In this document: positions 6,400-8,439 of the stretch, piece by piece
How the letters are laid out: each line of letters opens with the position of its first letter
Numbering within the stretch: position 1 is the stretch's first letter
Translations under genes and position numbers: made by a program
The notes under the pieces: model-generated
Told to the model about the DNA's origin: nothing
The model's input: the letters and a program-made list of their open reading frames with translations, nothing else
Database searches by the model: none
From: an uncultured Erysipelotrichaceae bacterium
GTDB taxonomy: Bacteria > Bacillota_I > Bacilli_A > Erysipelotrichales > Erysipelotrichaceae
Direction: 5' to 3'
Assembly (NCBI GenBank): GCA_902803275.1
Contig: CADCPE010000203.1
Coordinates: 1-8,439, forward strand
DNA: 8,439 nucleotides

Positions 6400-6423
6400 A
6401 AAGATCCTGAATGGATCTTTTTT
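6400..6423 (+). terminator. Intrinsic terminator of the ECF-DUF62 operon
   Basis: AAAGATCC (6400-6407) pairs with GGATCTTT (6413-6420) around the loop TGAAT, followed directly by a T run to 6423. It starts five bases after the copy 2 stop codon, marking the end of the operon that begins at the SAM riboswitch. Confidence 0.9.
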
Positions 6424-6451
6424 GTAAGAAGAAGATAAAATATAGGATAAT
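6422..6451 (+). promoter_or_regulatory. Likely promoter of the pyrophosphatase gene
   Basis: TTGTAA (6422-6427) and GATAAT (6446-6451) are separated by 18 bases, giving a start near 6458, just ahead of the ribosome site. The -35 box shares bases with the terminator T run. The region is A/T-rich and TATATA (6453-6458) is an alternative -10. The presence of a promoter here is more certain than its exact boxes. Confidence 0.45.
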
Positions 6452-6463
6452 TTATATACAAAC

Positions 6464-6478
6464 AGAGGTATAAAGTTG
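6464..6478 (+). promoter_or_regulatory. Ribosome binding site and TTG start codon of the pyrophosphatase
   Basis: AGAGG at 6464-6468 lies seven bases before TTG 6476-6478. No in-frame ATG occurs before the catalytic motif at codons 46-52, so the TTG start is the best choice. It places a hydrophobic segment at the N terminus of the protein. Confidence 0.75.
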
Positions 6479-7528
6479 AGAAAGATATTAAACCCAAAAA
6501 CGGCAGTATTATTGGCTGTGACAGCACTGATCCTGTATGAAAGAAATAAGAGAAGATCGCCAAGGATCGATGAGATAGATTATGGTGAAGATCCTACTTA
6601 TGTGATCGGACACAAGAGTCCGGACAGTGATTCACTGGCTTCAGCTGTCGCTTATGCAAAACTGTTGGATGCTCTTGGAATCAGGGCTCAGGCAGTGGTC
6701 AGTGAAGAGATCAACAATGAGGCAAGATTCTTCATGGAGAAATATAACCTGAAAATACCCGAGATCATGAACGATGCAGCTGGCAGACAGTTCGTACTAG
6801 TCGATCACAGCAGTTATCTTCAGGCTATTCCAGGAATGAAAGAGGCAAGAGTTCTGACGATCATCGATCACCATGAAAAGGGTGATATCTGTAATGATAA
6901 AATTCCTCTGGTAAAGATCATGGATGTCGGAGCAACCGCGACGATGATCTACAGGATGTTCAACGAATATAAGGTCGATATCGATATCGATACAGCCAGA
7001 GTTTTACTGATGGGTGTGATGTCTGACACCAAGAATCTCAGAAAGGTCAATACGACCTATTATGACAGAAAAGCCTATCAGGATCTTGCGTCTATGGCTT
7101 TGATCGATGATCTTGATGGTCTGTATGAGCAGATGATCGATGCATCATTATCATATGAGGGGATGAATGATCGCCAGATACTGTATTCCGATCTCAAGGA
7201 ATACGAGTGCGATGGTGTGAAATACGCGATCGCTGCCGCTACAGGCAGAAACCATGAAGCGATGGTTGAACTGCTCGATCGGATGTATGATGCAGTAAAG
7301 GCTGATTTTGAAAAGATGGCAGTTGATTATGTCTTTCTTAAAGTCAGAGATGCGCAAAGCGATAATATGTATATGGCAGCATTAGGCAGCGGTGCAGTTG
7401 AACTGCTCGACAGCATCTACTTCAATTATGACGGAAGCAGATACTTTATCTTTGATGTGAGTCTGAGCAGAAAACTCAACATCGTTCCGATGATCGATCT
7501 AGCTATTAAAGAAAAGAAAAATCAATAA
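6476..7528 (+). CDS. ppaC: Manganese-dependent inorganic pyrophosphatase (family II, DHH) with hydrophobic N-terminal extension
   Basis: Hydrolyses pyrophosphate to phosphate, pulling forward reactions that release it, such as SAM synthesis. The 350-residue product carries the family II motifs: GHKSPDSDS (His46, Asp50, Asp52), VDH (Asp110, His111), DHH (131-133), SDT (Asp184), and the C-terminal SRK (331-333) that binds phosphate and sets this family apart from DHH phosphodiesterases. The usual VDHNE reads VDHSS here. Usual enzymes have about 310 residues and begin almost at the first motif. This one has about 40 extra N-terminal residues, with a hydrophobic stretch at 9-21 followed by Arg and Lys residues (YERNKRR). 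This looks like a short membrane anchor with the enzyme in the cytoplasm, though the stretch is at the short end for a membrane span. The TTG start is supported by AGAGG seven bases upstream. The gene has its own promoter and ends at a shared convergent terminator. Confidence 0.88.
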   Translation: MRKILNPKTAVLLAVTALILYERNKRRSPRIDEIDYGEDPTYVIGHKSPDSDSLASAVAYAKLLDALGIRAQAVVSEEINNEARFFMEKYNLKIPEIMNDAAGRQFVLVDHSSYLQAIPGMKEARVLTIIDHHEKGDICNDKIPLVKIMDVGATATMIYRMFNEYKVDIDIDTARVLLMGVMSDTKNLRKVNTTYYDRKAYQDLASMALIDDLDGLYEQMIDASLSYEGMNDRQILYSDLKEYECDGVKYAIAAATGRNHEAMVELLDRMYDAVKADFEKMAVDYVFLKVRDAQSDNMYMAALGSGAVELLDSIYFNYDGSRYFIFDVSLSRKLNIVPMIDLAIKEKKNQ

Positions 7529-7529
7529 A

Positions 7530-7555
7530 AAAGCATGCCTTGAAGGGCATGCTTT
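7530..7555. terminator. Bidirectional terminator between convergent genes
   Basis: AAAGCATGCC (7530-7539) pairs with GGCATGCTTT (7546-7555) around the loop TTGAAG. The A run at 7527-7532 becomes a T run on the minus strand, so termination should be strongest for the minus-strand gene. On the plus strand it lies two bases after the pyrophosphatase stop and has only a short T run. Confidence 0.88.
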
Positions 7556-7559
7556 GAGT

Positions 7560-8411
7560 TTATAGATAGGTATACATGTCGCCAGCCTGGACAAAGTGTG
7601 TATCGATGTGTTCGCCTAGGGCATCATCGATATAGTTCAGGATGTATTTCATACCTGGTTCTTCCAGATTGAAATGTCCCGGAGCCAGGATCGCCTTGTT
7701 GAAACCTAGCTGTCCGGAATCTTTGATATACTCGGTCAGCGTGAAATCGATTAGTTCCAATGGCAAAAGAAGATTGATTTCTTCTTCATTGATTCTGTTT
7801 ATCAGTGGTCTGATATCCATACCTTCATTGACGTGACCGCAGACCAGGATCTTTCTTACTTCCGCATCCATGTTGCCGATGGCTTTCATGCCGGAGATGT
7901 TCCAGGCTTTCTTGATCTTTTCAGCTACCGCTCTTGGCGTAGTTGGCGGATCGCATTCCACATAGATGGCACCGGAGAGTTCTTCCTTTATCTTTGCATC
8001 GAGCCAGCCGGTCTCCTGAGCCAGGCCATAGAAGATGCCATCGATATAATCGCCTTTATAGGGAATACCTGAATGGATGTGATCATGGAAACGCCAGACG
8101 ACGATACCGTAATCATCCAGAAGCTTTTTCTTTGCTTCATATGTCTGGTTGCGGGATTCCTGCAGCCAGTCCTGGTGATCGCCATGATTATAGAACATAG
8201 CTTCATGAGCAATGATGAAATTTGCGCCAAGCTCATGAGCTTTTCTGATGACCTCGACTGAAGCATAGATCGTCGTGACGATACCGGTACATTCTTTGTT
8301 CGGGTCGCCATAGAGGACCTTGTCTCTGGTGCTTTCGTCCTGGATCTTGTTACCTAGCCATGTGCCTTTGCAGTATTTCTTGATTCTTGAAATAGCTTCA
8401 CTTATCAGCAT
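7560..8411 (-). CDS. NIF3-family dinuclear-metal protein
   Basis: Conserved protein of the NIF3 / YbgI / YqfO family, which forms hexameric rings with two metal ions per subunit; the physiological role is unsettled, and the label GTP cyclohydrolase type 2 homologue rests on homology. The 283-residue product shows the N-terminal family pattern: VTTIYASVEVIRKAHELGANFIIAHEAMF is interpreted as the region of the metal-binding HH motif, here with a single His69 (AHEAMFYNH). RFHDHIHSG (107-114) stands where the family usually has an SAHTNLD-like motif. The C-terminal GHFNLEEPG (245-253) gives the His246 and Glu250 metal ligands (HxxxE). It lacks the long middle insert seen in about 370-residue members. 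ATG at 8411 is preceded by AAGGAG. It is convergent with the pyrophosphatase and has no visible link to the SAM genes. Confidence 0.78.
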   Translation of the reverse strand: MLISEAISRIKKYCKGTWLGNKIQDESTRDKVLYGDPNKECTGIVTTIYASVEVIRKAHELGANFIIAHEAMFYNHGDHQDWLQESRNQTYEAKKKLLDDYGIVVWRFHDHIHSGIPYKGDYIDGIFYGLAQETGWLDAKIKEELSGAIYVECDPPTTPRAVAEKIKKAWNISGMKAIGNMDAEVRKILVCGHVNEGMDIRPLINRINEEEINLLLPLELIDFTLTEYIKDSGQLGFNKAILAPGHFNLEEPGMKYILNYIDDALGEHIDTHFVQAGDMYTYL

Positions 8412-8421
8412 TGTTGTTTAT

Positions 8422-8427
8422 CTCCTT
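8422..8427 (-). promoter_or_regulatory. Ribosome binding site of the NIF3-family gene
   Basis: On the minus strand AAGGAG (8427 to 8422) lies ten bases before the ATG whose A is at 8411. It fixes the start of the gene. Only 12 further bases remain to the window edge, too few to judge a promoter. Confidence 0.8.
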
Positions 8428-8439
8428 ATACTTAACCTA

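Noticed and set aside
1..8439. Very frequent GATC and ATCG words across the window
   Set aside because: They follow from preferred codons GAT, ATC and GTC next to each other in coding frames; no spacing or clustering suggests a methylation or origin signal.

Overview
The window looks like chromosomal DNA from a Gram-positive bacterium of the Bacillota. The reasons are strong AGGAGG-type ribosome binding sites, a SAM-I-type riboswitch with a transcription terminator, an energy-coupling factor (ECF) transporter and a family II (Mn-dependent) pyrophosphatase. Base composition looks moderate by eye. An Erysipelotrichia-like host is my guess only; nothing here fixes the taxon. No RNA gene for tRNA or rRNA, no insertion sequence, no CRISPR array and no phage gene is visible.

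Layout: (1) Positions 2-1316 carry the end of a methionine ABC importer: the C-terminal two thirds of the ATPase MetN, then the complete permease MetI, which overlaps it by 8 bp. (2) Positions about 1330-1513 hold a hairpin, an extended -10 promoter, and a compact SAM-binding riboswitch that seems to lack helix P4 and ends in an intrinsic terminator. (3) Positions 1533-4710 encode a full ECF transporter: S component, a double-domain ATPase, and an EcfT-type transmembrane coupling protein. (4) Positions 4713-6395 hold two tandem, closely related DUF62 proteins (SAM hydrolase family, relatives of the SAM-dependent chlorinase and fluorinase), tightly packed behind EcfT and closed by an intrinsic terminator. 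(5) Positions 6422-7528 are a separate unit: a promoter and a family II inorganic pyrophosphatase with an unusual hydrophobic N-terminal extension. (6) A convergent gene on the minus strand (7560-8411) encodes a NIF3-family dinuclear-metal protein. The two convergent genes share a hairpin terminator.

How the genes fit together: the first two thirds of the window is a methionine/SAM island. A known methionine importer lies next to an ECF importer under SAM-riboswitch control, and that importer is followed by two enzymes of the family that splits SAM into methionine and adenosine. The likely sense is uptake and salvage of a methionine-containing, possibly adenosyl-sulfonium, compound when SAM is scarce. 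The substrate is not determined by the sequence. The strongest oddity is that the second DUF62 protein has Tyr in place of the catalytic His of the hydrolase triad, in a Phe-Tyr-Gly-Arg context resembling the halogenase branch, while keeping the triad's Asp and Arg.
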